The notes under the pieces: model-generated | Told to the model about the DNA's origin: nothing | Seen by the model: the letters and a program-made list of their open reading frames with translations, nothing else | Databases searched by the model: none | Shown: positions 19,786 to 28,379 of the stretch, piece by piece | Layout of the letters: each line of letters opens with the position of its first letter | Position numbering within the stretch: the first letter of the stretch is position 1 | Assembly: GCA_963666505.2 (NCBI GenBank) | Contig: CAXXXL010000001.1 | Coordinates: forward strand, 868,001-932,000 | DNA length: 64,000 nucleotides | From: JABGQS01 sp963666505 | Lineage (GTDB): Bacteria; Bacillota; Clostridia; Christensenellales; SZUA-584 | Direction: 5' to 3' | Made by a program: the position numbers and the translations under genes

Positions 19786-20958
19786 GTGACCAGCAAGCAA
19801 AGGGTTAAACTAGCATTTGAACATAAAGAGCCTGACAGGGTTCCCGTGTCGGAGCTTTATATAAATTCGCCGGTTGCTTCAAAAGTGTTGGGCAGAACTG
19901 CGTTTACAGGATGGAGCGGGCATATAAGATGCAAGGTCAAAAACAGTATGCTTATCGAAGGGCGTGGTGACGAATTCTACTACAGAGAGGTTCAGGATCT
20001 TGTGGAATTGTATAAAAAGCTTGAGCTCGACACGATAATGATAGAAAGACCTCCTTTGAAAAAAAGAATAATTCCAACGGCAATTGATGAAACCACATGG
20101 AAGTTTGAAGATAAAGAGAACGGATTATGGAGCATAGAGCACTACGATCCTGATACTGACCTTTTTCATACGGCTGATTCTAATTTTCATAGATGCGGTC
20201 TTGACGAGTTCAGAAGATACATAGACTTGTTGAACAGTGAACCTATTGACATGGACACGTGGTCGTGGGATCAGGCGCAGTATATAGTTGATAACTGCAA
20301 AGACATGTTTATAATGGCAGTAGTAGAGATAGACTTTCCTCCCATGAGCATGGGTGCGCTTGGAGGCATATTCATGGAAGCGCTTGCGTTTAAGCCCGAG
20401 CTGTGCCAGGAATATTTGAACTACAGAGTCAGGAAGGGCTTGAAGTTTATAGAAAAGTATGCGTCTATGGGCGTTGACTGCGTATTCGACGGTGAAGACC
20501 TTGCGGGCAACAACGGACCATTGTTTTCTCCAAGAACTTATATGGACTATTATGCAGTAAGGTTTAACATTCTGTCAAAAGAGATACATAAAAACAACAT
20601 GCTTTATATAAGGCATACCGACGGAAACATAATGCAGTTTGCTGATGAATTTCTGTTGAAGTCAGGCTTTGACGGATATCAGTCGGTTGACCCGAGTGCA
20701 GGCATGGATATTTCCGAAATAAAGAAAAAATACGGAGATAAAGTTTTGCTGATGGGTAATGTCGATTGCGGTCAGGTACTTCATCTTGGCACTGTGGAAG
20801 ACAGCGTGAAAGCGACAAAAGATGTTATTAGAGCTGCTTCTCCGGGGGGAGGGCATATATTGTCTTCCAGCAACACTATACACAGCGATGTAAAGTATGA
20901 AAACTACATGGCGATGCTCGAAACGGCGAGAAAATACGGAAGCTATCCAATCGTCTGA
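19786..20958 (+). CDS. URO-D family protein without the H-x-C motif
   Basis: The start is taken as GTG 19786: AAAGGAGG (19771-19778) is 7 bases from it but only 1 base from the in-frame ATG 19780, and MTSKQRVKLAFEHKEPDRVP matches the N-terminus of the neighbouring paralogue. About 390 residues. The position of the zinc motif reads RHTDGN instead of H-x-C-G-N, and MGNVDCGQVLHLG follows. This member therefore probably does not bind zinc the same way as the three others. It could form a heteromer with the paralogue encoded 22 bp upstream. Function unknown. Confidence 0.83.
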   Translation: MTSKQRVKLAFEHKEPDRVPVSELYINSPVASKVLGRTAFTGWSGHIRCKVKNSMLIEGRGDEFYYREVQDLVELYKKLELDTIMIERPPLKKRIIPTAIDETTWKFEDKENGLWSIEHYDPDTDLFHTADSNFHRCGLDEFRRYIDLLNSEPIDMDTWSWDQAQYIVDNCKDMFIMAVVEIDFPPMSMGALGGIFMEALAFKPELCQEYLNYRVRKGLKFIEKYASMGVDCVFDGEDLAGNNGPLFSPRTYMDYYAVRFNILSKEIHKNNMLYIRHTDGNIMQFADEFLLKSGFDGYQSVDPSAGMDISEIKKKYGDKVLLMGNVDCGQVLHLGTVEDSVKATKDVIRAASPGGGHILSSSNTIHSDVKYENYMAMLETARKYGSYPIV

Positions 20959-21685
20959 TAAAGAGTTAAGTATATATCTGAGCTGTTAATATATGGTGTT
21001 TGAGGCTTAAATAAAAAATGAATGCTGCAATTATAGATTTACAGCTATCAAAGATGACGCACTTTATTAATCTGGTCTGCCACCATTTGAAATATAAAGG
21101 AGGGCACCAATTATTGACCTTGTCCCACAGATTTGAACAAATTCAAAATGGTGAAAAGCAGCTGATATAATAAAAACGAAGTGAAGAGAAATACTCTTAC
21201 AATAAGGTTACAAAGTCCATCTAATGCTATGGAATGAAATGCAGGATATAGCGAAAGTGCATATTATGCAGCGGACATAACGATGGTTGAGTTTGGAGCT
21301 TTGAACCATGGTTGTATTGGAGTTCTTACGCTTGTTGCTAACCGTAGTATCGCATTTGATGATAAGATAAAAGCACGCCAGAAACGACGTGCCTTAAGAC
21401 TTTATCGAACAGGAGTAACTATTTTGACCTATCCTAAATTATGGCGGAGAGAGAGAAGCCACCCGAACAATGCACTCAAATGGAAAGTGTAGAAGAGAAG
21501 TAGTTTAGCCAATTACTATTTTTTTTAAATTAACGTTTAGTTAAATATAATATCTTTTAGTTCAAGAATTTTGATTAAAACAACAAAAAGATGAAGCGTA
21601 ATTATTGTAAATTAATTACAAATATAATTCGTCATGGGAAATAATAGTCTTCATTCATTAACTGATCTACAAGAAAAAAATAATC
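20959..21685. other. Gene-free remnant region
   Basis: No convincing gene. It contains a 51-bp inverted-repeat partner (21114-21164) and a short open frame at 21283-21492. That frame has a basic C-terminal half (KARQKRRALRLYRTG) and no recognised match. From about 21610 it grades into the upstream part of the duplicated promoter segment. It looks like an accumulation of mobile-element scars. Confidence 0.6.
21114..21164 (+). repeat. 51-bp inverted repeat, copy 1
   Basis: TTGACCTTGTCCCACAG and onward to CAGCTG matches the reverse complement of 31367-31417 with 6 mismatches and no gaps. The two copies bracket the transporter operon and the IS3 mosaic, about 10.2 kb apart. Confidence 0.8.
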
Positions 21686-21907
21686 CTAGATAATAATATG
21701 TATATATCATTACTATATTAATTGCATTAATCTATATAGAATATGATAAATGAAGTTAAGTATAAAAGCATTGTTTCTTGATTTAAAGAATAGTGCATAC
21801 ATAATAAGTAGAAGGGATAGGACATATGGGAGATAATAATTTTAAAAAACTAAAAAGCGAATTACCAAGTTTAAAAGAAATAAAATGTTCTGAAAACATT
21901 GATATAC
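21686..21907 (+). repeat. 222-bp direct duplication of an E1 alpha promoter and gene start, copy 1
   Basis: Matches 31501-31722 over 222 bases without gaps and with 5 mismatches. It includes the putative promoter, ribosome binding site and the first 27 codons of the E1 alpha gene. The match stops abruptly at the junction with an IS3 fragment. Confidence 0.92.
21826..21907 (+). pseudogene. 5' fragment of a dehydrogenase E1 alpha gene
   Basis: ATG 21826 begins MGDNNFKKLKSELPSLKEIK, nearly identical to the start of the intact gene at 31641. The frame is lost after about 27 codons at the IS3 junction. No E1 beta sequence remains. Confidence 0.88.
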
Positions 21908-22063
21908 TGGCGTGCCCCCCGAGAATTGTACCAACTCCAAAGTTAGTATAGAATAAAAAAATACTAAAAAGGAGTTAAGGAAATGGCAAGGAAGAACTAT
22001 ACGGCGGAGCAGATAATAGTAAAACTTCGAACGATAGAGGTTCTATTCAATCAAGCAAGGTGA
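21908..22063 (+). mobile_element. IS3-family left-end fragment with start of orfA
   Basis: Begins with a C-rich terminus (TGGCGTGCCCCCCGAGAATTG) and carries AAAAGGAG followed by ATG 21983, encoding MARKNYTAEQIIVKLRTIEV. This is the helix-turn-helix N-terminus of an IS3-family OrfA, related to the one at 30118 on the minus strand. The gene is cut after 26 codons where dehydrogenase sequence begins. Confidence 0.8.
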
Positions 22064-22613
22064 TGTACAGGTCGGAGACAATGTATTGATAATAGGAAGC
22101 GGGGCGATTGGCCTGGGCGCTGTTCCGTTTGCACGGTTCTCAGGGGCTAAAAACGTGATACTCGCAGCCAGAAAAGATTTTAAGCTTGAAGTGGGCAAAA
22201 AGATGGGTGCGGACATCACGATAAATACAGTTAAAGAAGATTTATACGAACGTGTGATGGAGATTACAGACGGTAAAGGCGTAGAGGTTATCGTAGATTC
22301 TTCCGGAAATGCGGATATGTTTATACAATCAATGAAGCTCGTAGCGTCGGGAGGCAGGATAGCGGTAGTGGCATTTTACGAGCAGTTGATAAACGGAGTC
22401 GACCTTGATTTGTTTGTACTAAAAGATGCTAAGATAACAGCTGTCTCAGGAAGCCCGAACATGGGGCCTGTGGTAATCAAGATGATGGAAACGGGAAAGA
22501 TTGATTTCAGCCATATGATCACGAAAATATATCCTTTAGCACAGGCAGAGGACGCTTTGAATGAACTGAAAACCAGCAGCGATAAAAGAATAAAGATTAT
22601 GTTGGAGATTTAG
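22053..22613 (+). pseudogene. 3' part of a Zn-dependent MDR dehydrogenase gene
   Basis: The frame KQGDVQVGDNVLIIGSGAIG continues to the TAG at 22611-22613. It aligns without gaps in the core with residues from about 165 onward of the dehydrogenase at 34888 (both have KKMGADITINT or KKLGADITINT and GSPNMG or GSPNLG). The whole N-terminal catalytic domain with the zinc ligands is missing. The visible part would give only a Rossmann half. It appears to be the far end of a second, deleted copy of the locus at 31.5-36 kb. Confidence 0.85.
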
Positions 22614-22701
22614 CAACAAATTTTAAACTGATTTCGGTTGGTTACTTATGGGGAGAACCTGGTATTACTGGCTGAATAAAAAATAAATGGAGGTAGGAAA
22701 A

Positions 22702-23781
22702 TTGAAAAAAACTATTTTGGTTATGCTAGCACTACTAATGGTTGTTGCACTTTTTGCGGGCTGCAAAGACACAACAACTGATGCGACGGATGCGACTGAT
22801 GATTCAACGGACACATCCGGCGACATGGCAGATGACACATCTGGTGAAACATCCGATGAAATGAGCACTGAGGAAGAGTATGATCCATTAGAGCACCCGA
22901 TTGGGTTTACAATGTTCTTGAAGAGTCATCCGGTAGTCCAGATTATGATTGCAGGTTTCCTGAACAGAGCGGAAGAACTTGGATACGAACCTCACTTATA
23001 TGCACCGGATGCGGCTGATGCACCGGCAGCTTTTGCGCTATCGGAAGCAGGAGTTGCACAGCATAAGATAGAAGGTATGGTAGTGTATATCTTTGATGAA
23101 TCATCATATCCTTACATCAAAAAACTAGCTGATAAAGGTATCTATGTTGTAACAGGGCATACAAAGGTTGAAGAAGGAACTGTACCAGGATTGCTAGCAT
23201 GGGCAGCATGTGACGCCGATGCTTACGGAAGAGCATCTGCAAACGCAATTGGAGAGGAAATCGGCGGCACAGGTACTGTTGCAGTAACCGTGGGTAGCTT
23301 CAATCCGACTGAAAACGCAGCGGCAGCTGGTTTTGCAGATGAAATGGCAAAGAACTACCCAGATGTCGTGGTGCTTGATCCAATCGAAGAAGGATTCGAC
23401 ACTCCGACAGCTATAGACAGAGCAACTGCTATCATGCAGTCGAACCCAGACTTGGCAGGCGCTTTCTCAACGACTGGTGCAGGTCCGTCCACATGGGCAG
23501 GAGCACAGGAGAACACAGGCAAATCAATCGTAGCTATAGCTATGGATTACAGCCGTGTTAACCTTGACCTTGTAAAAGAAGGAAAAATCTATGCAGTAGT
23601 TGCACAGCCTCTGTATGCAGAGTTTGCAAAATGTGCAGAGATGCTTGACACACTGCTGAGGGGCGGAACAGTTGAGTACAACAATCTGCTCGAAGCTCCT
23701 CTGGTAACAAAGGAAAATATTGATGAATATTATGGAATTCTTGAAAAGGTTGAAGAAGCTTTTGAGAAACTAAACAGCTAA
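22702..23781 (+). CDS. Sugar ABC transporter, substrate-binding lipoprotein
   Basis: About 359 residues from TTG 22702. The ATG at 22687 overlaps the GGAGG motif itself, so TTG is preferred. A lipoprotein signal peptide ends at the lipobox LFAGC, then a Thr/Asp/Ser-rich linker of about 40 residues. A periplasmic-binding-protein domain of the ribose/galactose type follows (GFTMFLKSHPVVQ, VVYIFDES, MDYSRVN). It is tethered outside the membrane and delivers the sugar to the permease pair encoded downstream. High Ala/Gly and lower AT than its left neighbours suggest strong expression. Confidence 0.92.
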   Translation: MKKTILVMLALLMVVALFAGCKDTTTDATDATDDSTDTSGDMADDTSGETSDEMSTEEEYDPLEHPIGFTMFLKSHPVVQIMIAGFLNRAEELGYEPHLYAPDAADAPAAFALSEAGVAQHKIEGMVVYIFDESSYPYIKKLADKGIYVVTGHTKVEEGTVPGLLAWAACDADAYGRASANAIGEEIGGTGTVAVTVGSFNPTENAAAAGFADEMAKNYPDVVVLDPIEEGFDTPTAIDRATAIMQSNPDLAGAFSTTGAGPSTWAGAQENTGKSIVAIAMDYSRVNLDLVKEGKIYAVVAQPLYAEFAKCAEMLDTLLRGGTVEYNNLLEAPLVTKENIDEYYGILEKVEEAFEKLNS

Positions 23782-23809
23782 GTATTGATTGGCAAAAACG
23801 CAGGTTTGT

Positions 23810-23834
23810 GGGCAGGCCATTTTATGGCCCGCCC
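23810..23834 (+). terminator. Intercistronic hairpin between binding-protein and ATPase genes
   Basis: GGGC-A-GGCCAT, loop TTT, ATGGCC-C-GCCC: ten base pairs with one mismatch, followed by a short T-run. Hairpins here commonly protect or attenuate mRNA so that the binding protein is made in excess. Confidence 0.6.
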
Positions 23835-23866
23835 TTTCCTGCAAACAGGGAGGAGAAAGATTTGTG

Positions 23867-25378
23867 ATGTCAGAATTCGTTCTAGAAACAAAAAACATTG
23901 AAAAGCAGTTTCCTGGTGTCAAGGCCGTGGATAAAGTTAACCTGCAGGTGAAAAAAGGTGAGATAATGGGCCTGATAGGTGAAAACGGGGCAGGTAAATC
24001 CACTATATTAAAAGTTATTAATGGCATCTATAAAGCTGATTCTTATCATGGAGACGTATTAGTTAATGGTAAAAAGGTTAAGTTTTCTTCGCCGCACGAT
24101 GCACTTAAAAGCGGCATTGGTTTTGTTCCGCAGGAAATCAACGTAATGGATGATTTGACTGTTGCTGAAAATATATTTGTCGGCCATTTAAATATCAAAG
24201 ATAAAGTAATCTTAAATCCTAGTACCATAAATAAGAGGGCGGTAAGGTTACTTGAGGAAAACAAAATAGATCTAAAACCAAATGCTCATGCCCGTGTTCT
24301 GAGCATAGGACAAAAGCAGTTAATGATGATTGCACGTGCTCTTTCTTGGAAACCGAATGTTCTTATTCTAGACGAACCGACAACAGCTCTTTCACTTGAA
24401 GATGTTGAGAACCTGTTCCACATAGTTAGAGATCTGAAAAGCAGAGGCACGAGTATAGTATTTGTGACTCACAAGCTTGAAGAGATAATGATGTTGACGG
24501 ATTCGGTTACCATACTGCGAGACGGCAAAAAAATCTCAACTTATGAAAAAGAACAATATGATAAAAACAAGATAGTTAAGGATATGGTCGGCAGAGAAAT
24601 CTCAGATATGTATCCAAAGCGCAGCACGCAAATCGGCGATGAGATATTGCGTGTAGAGAATTTAACTGTCGAACATCCTAAAATTCAGGACAGAAATTTA
24701 ATAGAAAAACTTAGTTTTCATTTAAATAAAGGCGAGGTACTCGGGATTGCCGGGCTTGTCGGTTCGGGGCGTTCCGAGACTTTAAGTACGATATTTGGCC
24801 AATATAAAAAGAAAACAGGCAAAATATTTATTAATAAAGAAGAAGTGACGATTTCGGACAGCAGCGATGCGATAAAAAATGGTATAGCAATGGTAACGGA
24901 AGACAGAAAAGGCGACGGGCTGCTTATGCTTGCAAATATCAAGCATAATATAATGATATCCAACCTTCAAAAAGTTATTAAAACTTTCTATATAAATAAA
25001 AGGTTGGAGAAGAAAGTCGCCGGCGAATATATGGAGACTTTAAAGATCAAAGCAAACAATGAACAAGTAATGGTTGTAAATCTTTCGGGAGGCAACCAGC
25101 AAAAGGTTGTGCTTGCAAAGGTGCTGAACAGCGATCCAAAAATATTATTGCTGGATGAACCTACAAAAGGAATAGATGTCGGCTCAAAGAACGAGATTTA
25201 TGTGTTGATAAATGAGCTTATCAAAAAGGGCATCTCGATTATCATGGTTTCAAGCGAGCTGCCGGAACTGATGGCAATGTGCGACCGGTTTGTGGTGCTG
25301 GCAGGCGGACGCATTACCGGTGAGATCAGCAAAGAAGACGCAACGCAAGAATCTATAATGATGAAATGCTGCTTGTAA
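23867..25378 (+). CDS. Sugar ABC transporter ATP-binding protein (RbsA/MglA type)
   Basis: About 503 residues from ATG 23867 (MSEFVLETKN), 13 bases after GGGAGG. It has two fused ABC domains, as in RbsA/MglA. The first has Walker A GENGAGKST, LSIGQKQ and Walker B LILDEPTTAL. The second has a degenerate Walker A (GLVGSGRSET) and LSGGNQQKV with LLLDEPTKGID. It powers uptake by the two permeases encoded next. An ORF extension upstream to 23789 has no ribosome site and crosses the hairpin, so it is rejected. Confidence 0.93.
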   Translation: MSEFVLETKNIEKQFPGVKAVDKVNLQVKKGEIMGLIGENGAGKSTILKVINGIYKADSYHGDVLVNGKKVKFSSPHDALKSGIGFVPQEINVMDDLTVAENIFVGHLNIKDKVILNPSTINKRAVRLLEENKIDLKPNAHARVLSIGQKQLMMIARALSWKPNVLILDEPTTALSLEDVENLFHIVRDLKSRGTSIVFVTHKLEEIMMLTDSVTILRDGKKISTYEKEQYDKNKIVKDMVGREISDMYPKRSTQIGDEILRVENLTVEHPKIQDRNLIEKLSFHLNKGEVLGIAGLVGSGRSETLSTIFGQYKKKTGKIFINKEEVTISDSSDAIKNGIAMVTEDRKGDGLLMLANIKHNIMISNLQKVIKTFYINKRLEKKVAGEYMETLKIKANNEQVMVVNLSGGNQQKVVLAKVLNSDPKILLLDEPTKGIDVGSKNEIYVLINELIKKGISIIMVSSELPELMAMCDRFVVLAGGRITGEISKEDATQESIMMKCCL

Positions 25379-25417
25379 GTCAAATAAATAGATTTGCAAT
25401 GGAAGGGTGGGAAGATT

Positions 25418-26440
25418 TTGAACAAAGACAGATACGGTGAATCCGGCATTCAAGTGAAGAACGGGGTTGGCACTTTTTTCAGACGTATAATGGCAATACA
25501 CGAAGTGAGCGTGCTTATTCCGCTGCTTGTGCTCGTTGGTATAGTAACAGCAATAAATCCGGTTTTTTTAGATCCATATAACCTTGGGGCACTGGCGAGG
25601 GGATTTGCATCCTGGGGGCTGTTGGCAATAGGCGAAACGTTTATAATAATGGTTGGTGAGATAGATATTTCAGTTGGTTCCATGGTTTCGTTCGGCACGA
25701 TGTTTCTCGCCTATCTTGTGGCTGTAGCCGGATTGCCTTTGTTTTTGGCAATAATAATTGTTTTTTTACTGACTATAGGGCTGTCAATGGTCAATGGTTT
25801 CTGTATAGTCAAACTAAAAATACACGCTTTTATAACGACAATAGCAATGCTCAACATATGTAATGGCTTGTCTAGAGTGCTGACATATGCACGCCCGATA
25901 ACCATATACGGCATGGAAGGAACAGAGGGGTATACGAACTTTGGAATGGCAGAGCCGTTTGGTCTCAACTGGATATTCTTCTTCTTTATTGCGTTTATAT
26001 TTATCGGACAATTCGTTTTGCGCAAAACTTCATACGGCAGAAAAATATATGCTACCGGAGACAATGACAATGTCGCCAGAATGGCCGGAATAAATACTGA
26101 TAGAATAAAACTGTCAACGTTTTTTATCAGCGGAGTAATGGTAGGCTTGGCTTGTGTTATGCTCCTTGCTAAACAGGGCACTGCAGGCCCCAATTTCGGA
26201 CAAGGTTGGGAGCTTATGATCATAGCTGCTACGGCAATAGGAGGTATAAGCCTGACAGGCGGTTCCGGCTCAATGATAGGTACGCTGATAGGTATAATAC
26301 TGTTTGCCACTATAGCAAACATACTAATATTGCTGGAAGTAAATCAGCATTTCCAAGCTGTCTTAACGGGAATAATAATGATACTGTCGGTAATAATTGA
26401 CATCAGACGTAAAAACAAACTGCTTGGAAATAATGATTAG
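25418..26440 (+). CDS. Sugar ABC transporter permease 1
   Basis: About 340 residues, RbsC/BPD_transp_2 family. The start is taken at TTG 25418 (MNKDRYGESG) after GGAAGGGTGGG; TTG 25394 is possible. Eight or more hydrophobic segments and the family signatures AIGETFIIMVGEIDISVGS and AATAIGGISLTGGSGS are present. It pairs with the second permease gene immediately downstream to make a heterodimeric channel. Confidence 0.9.
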   Translation: MNKDRYGESGIQVKNGVGTFFRRIMAIHEVSVLIPLLVLVGIVTAINPVFLDPYNLGALARGFASWGLLAIGETFIIMVGEIDISVGSMVSFGTMFLAYLVAVAGLPLFLAIIIVFLLTIGLSMVNGFCIVKLKIHAFITTIAMLNICNGLSRVLTYARPITIYGMEGTEGYTNFGMAEPFGLNWIFFFFIAFIFIGQFVLRKTSYGRKIYATGDNDNVARMAGINTDRIKLSTFFISGVMVGLACVMLLAKQGTAGPNFGQGWELMIIAATAIGGISLTGGSGSMIGTLIGIILFATIANILILLEVNQHFQAVLTGIIMILSVIIDIRRKNKLLGNND

Positions 26441-26476
26441 CAAAATTGATTGCTACCTAAAAGGAGGAAGACTACG

Positions 26477-27529
26477 TTGACGCAGAATAATCCAAATAAT
26501 TTGAAAACTAATAATCTTGATCAAAGGTCCTTTATTAGAAAAGTATTGCAGGGTAAAAACACTACAATCGTAATTGCGCTGATTGGGTTGATTGCGATTT
26601 TCACCGGTATAAACGCTCAGTTTGTCTCCCAGGCAAACGTTTTTTCGTTGATGAAAACCCTTGCCTTTTATGGAATTGTAGCAGTTGGCGAAACGCTGGT
26701 GATAATAGGCGGCGATATCGACATTTCAGTCGGTTCAACCGCAGGCTTCGGCGGAGTATTCAGTGCATTTTTAATGATGGAATTCAACTGCTTTGGAATG
26801 CTCGGAACTCCATATGAGTGGATAGGCGTGCTTCTTTGCATGCTGATAACGTTAGTTGTGTGCTCGGTTGTCGGGTTTATAAATGCAGGTCTTGTAGTAA
26901 ACTTAAGGCTGCCTGGGTTCATTGCAACGATAGCGACGCTTTATTCCGTGAGGGGTGCGATTATGGTTGTCACCAACGGCAATCCGATATACCCTCTTCC
27001 GCTGTTCTTCATGGATGGAATCGGGAGGTTCAACATTCCGCTGAGCGAGCTTGGAGGAATATCGCTGCCGTTTATATTCTTTATACTATTTGTAATTGGG
27101 TTTGAGTTTCTGCTCAGAAGGACGAGATTCGGACGAAACATATATGCAACAGGAAGCAATATAAGCGTGGCGAAACTTGCTGGAATAAACACAAACAAAG
27201 TAAGATATATGAACTTTGTTATACTCAGCATGATGGCGGGACTCTCCGGTATGCTGGTTGCAGCATTTACAAGACAAGGCTATCCGCCTATAGGCCAAGG
27301 GTGGGAGCTGCAGATTATAGCAGCTACTGCGATTGGCGGTATCAGTCTGACAGGCGGCTCAGGATCAGTAGTAGGCACTCTTATAGGTGTGCTAATAATG
27401 AACGTACTTAACAACGGGCTTGTTATAATCGGTGTTAACACCTTCCTTCAGACAGTTGTGATAGGCGTAGTTATGCTTTTGGCGGTCTATCTTGATATTC
27501 TCAGGAGCAAAAGAAAAGTGCGTTCATAA
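26477..27529 (+). CDS. Sugar ABC transporter permease 2
   Basis: About 350 residues from TTG 26477, with AAGGAGG at 26461-26467. RbsC-like, with VGETLVIIGGDIDISVGS and AATAIGGISLTGGSGSVVG closely echoing permease 1, so the two arose by duplication. It lies 36 bp after permease 1. Two different permeases with one double ATPase and one binding protein form a complete importer, probably for the sugar degraded by the cluster at 8.5-21 kb. Confidence 0.9.
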   Translation: MTQNNPNNLKTNNLDQRSFIRKVLQGKNTTIVIALIGLIAIFTGINAQFVSQANVFSLMKTLAFYGIVAVGETLVIIGGDIDISVGSTAGFGGVFSAFLMMEFNCFGMLGTPYEWIGVLLCMLITLVVCSVVGFINAGLVVNLRLPGFIATIATLYSVRGAIMVVTNGNPIYPLPLFFMDGIGRFNIPLSELGGISLPFIFFILFVIGFEFLLRRTRFGRNIYATGSNISVAKLAGINTNKVRYMNFVILSMMAGLSGMLVAAFTRQGYPPIGQGWELQIIAATAIGGISLTGGSGSVVGTLIGVLIMNVLNNGLVIIGVNTFLQTVVIGVVMLLAVYLDILRSKRKVRS

Positions 27530-27563
27530 TGAAAAACAAGTATAAACAAAAAGGAGCATGGAT

Positions 27564-28364
27564 ATGATAAAAAAACAAACAAGAAACGTTTTCATAATAC
27601 TTCTTGTTGTTGTACTGATGCTTATCCCTGTTGGATGCCAAAACGAAGATGAAAAAGAAATTGAATTCAGCGATGATGTGTTTGAACAGTGCGTCAGGGA
27701 CAGTCTGGAAATTTATGGAGATGAAGCAATCACCATTGGAGAAGCAAAAACTTTGGTTACATTGGACTGTTTCTATGAACTGCCGCTGTCGCTGAGCGAT
27801 TTGAAGTATTTCCCAAACATTGAAGAGCTGTTTATTTACGGTGCGAAGGTCAAGGACTTTTCAGCGGTAAGCAAGCTGTCGATGCTCAGGGATCTAACTC
27901 TTTGGCAGACGGACGTTGATGACATTTCAGCAGTTTCAGAACTGAAGAATATAACGGATTTAGGGATAATCATGACCCCGGTGTCAGATCTTACCCCCAT
28001 AAAAGACATAACATCAATTACTTCTTTAACAATTTGGGGAACTGCTGTCGAAGATTTAGGCCCGATTGCGAACCTGACAAATATCGAACATTTTACTCTG
28101 CAGTTAAACAACGTAAGAGATATTTCGGTGGTGTCAAACTTCGTTAATATGGTTGAGTTCGGAGCTACTGCGAATGCAATAGAGGATCTGTCACCTCTGC
28201 AGGAACTGCAGAAACTTGAGTTTTTGTATTTGGACGGCAATAACATAACTGATATAACACCGATATTGAATTTGGAAAACCTGAAGAAGCTGTATTTAAG
28301 AGATAACCCGATAGAGAATTATTCGCCGCTGGATGATTTTGATTGTGAAGAGATATTAGTATAA
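27564..28364 (+). CDS. Leucine-rich-repeat lipoprotein
   Basis: About 266 residues. Start at ATG 27564, 7 bases after AAGGAG; the ATG at 27558 is only one base away. The signal peptide ends at a lipobox (LIPVGC). The body is a series of about eight 21-22-residue internalin-like LRR units, such as ISAVSELKNITDLGIIMTPV, DLSPLQELQKLEFLYLDGN and LENLKKLYLRDNP. It is presumably anchored on the outer face of the membrane. Its place in the operon directly after the permeases suggests surface binding of a glycan or partner, but no function is known. Confidence 0.8.
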   Translation: MIKKQTRNVFIILLVVVLMLIPVGCQNEDEKEIEFSDDVFEQCVRDSLEIYGDEAITIGEAKTLVTLDCFYELPLSLSDLKYFPNIEELFIYGAKVKDFSAVSKLSMLRDLTLWQTDVDDISAVSELKNITDLGIIMTPVSDLTPIKDITSITSLTIWGTAVEDLGPIANLTNIEHFTLQLNNVRDISVVSNFVNMVEFGATANAIEDLSPLQELQKLEFLYLDGNNITDITPILNLENLKKLYLRDNPIENYSPLDDFDCEEILV

Positions 28365-28379
28365 AACAAGGGGGGGACC

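Noticed and set aside
8536..20958. URO-D proteins as haem biosynthesis HemE
   Set aside because: Four divergent copies in sugar operons, three with an H-x-C zinc motif that HemE does not use, and no other haem gene nearby.
25711..26322. 203-residue open frame on the minus strand
   Set aside because: Shadow of the permease 1 gene; its hydrophobic look mirrors the membrane segments on the other strand.
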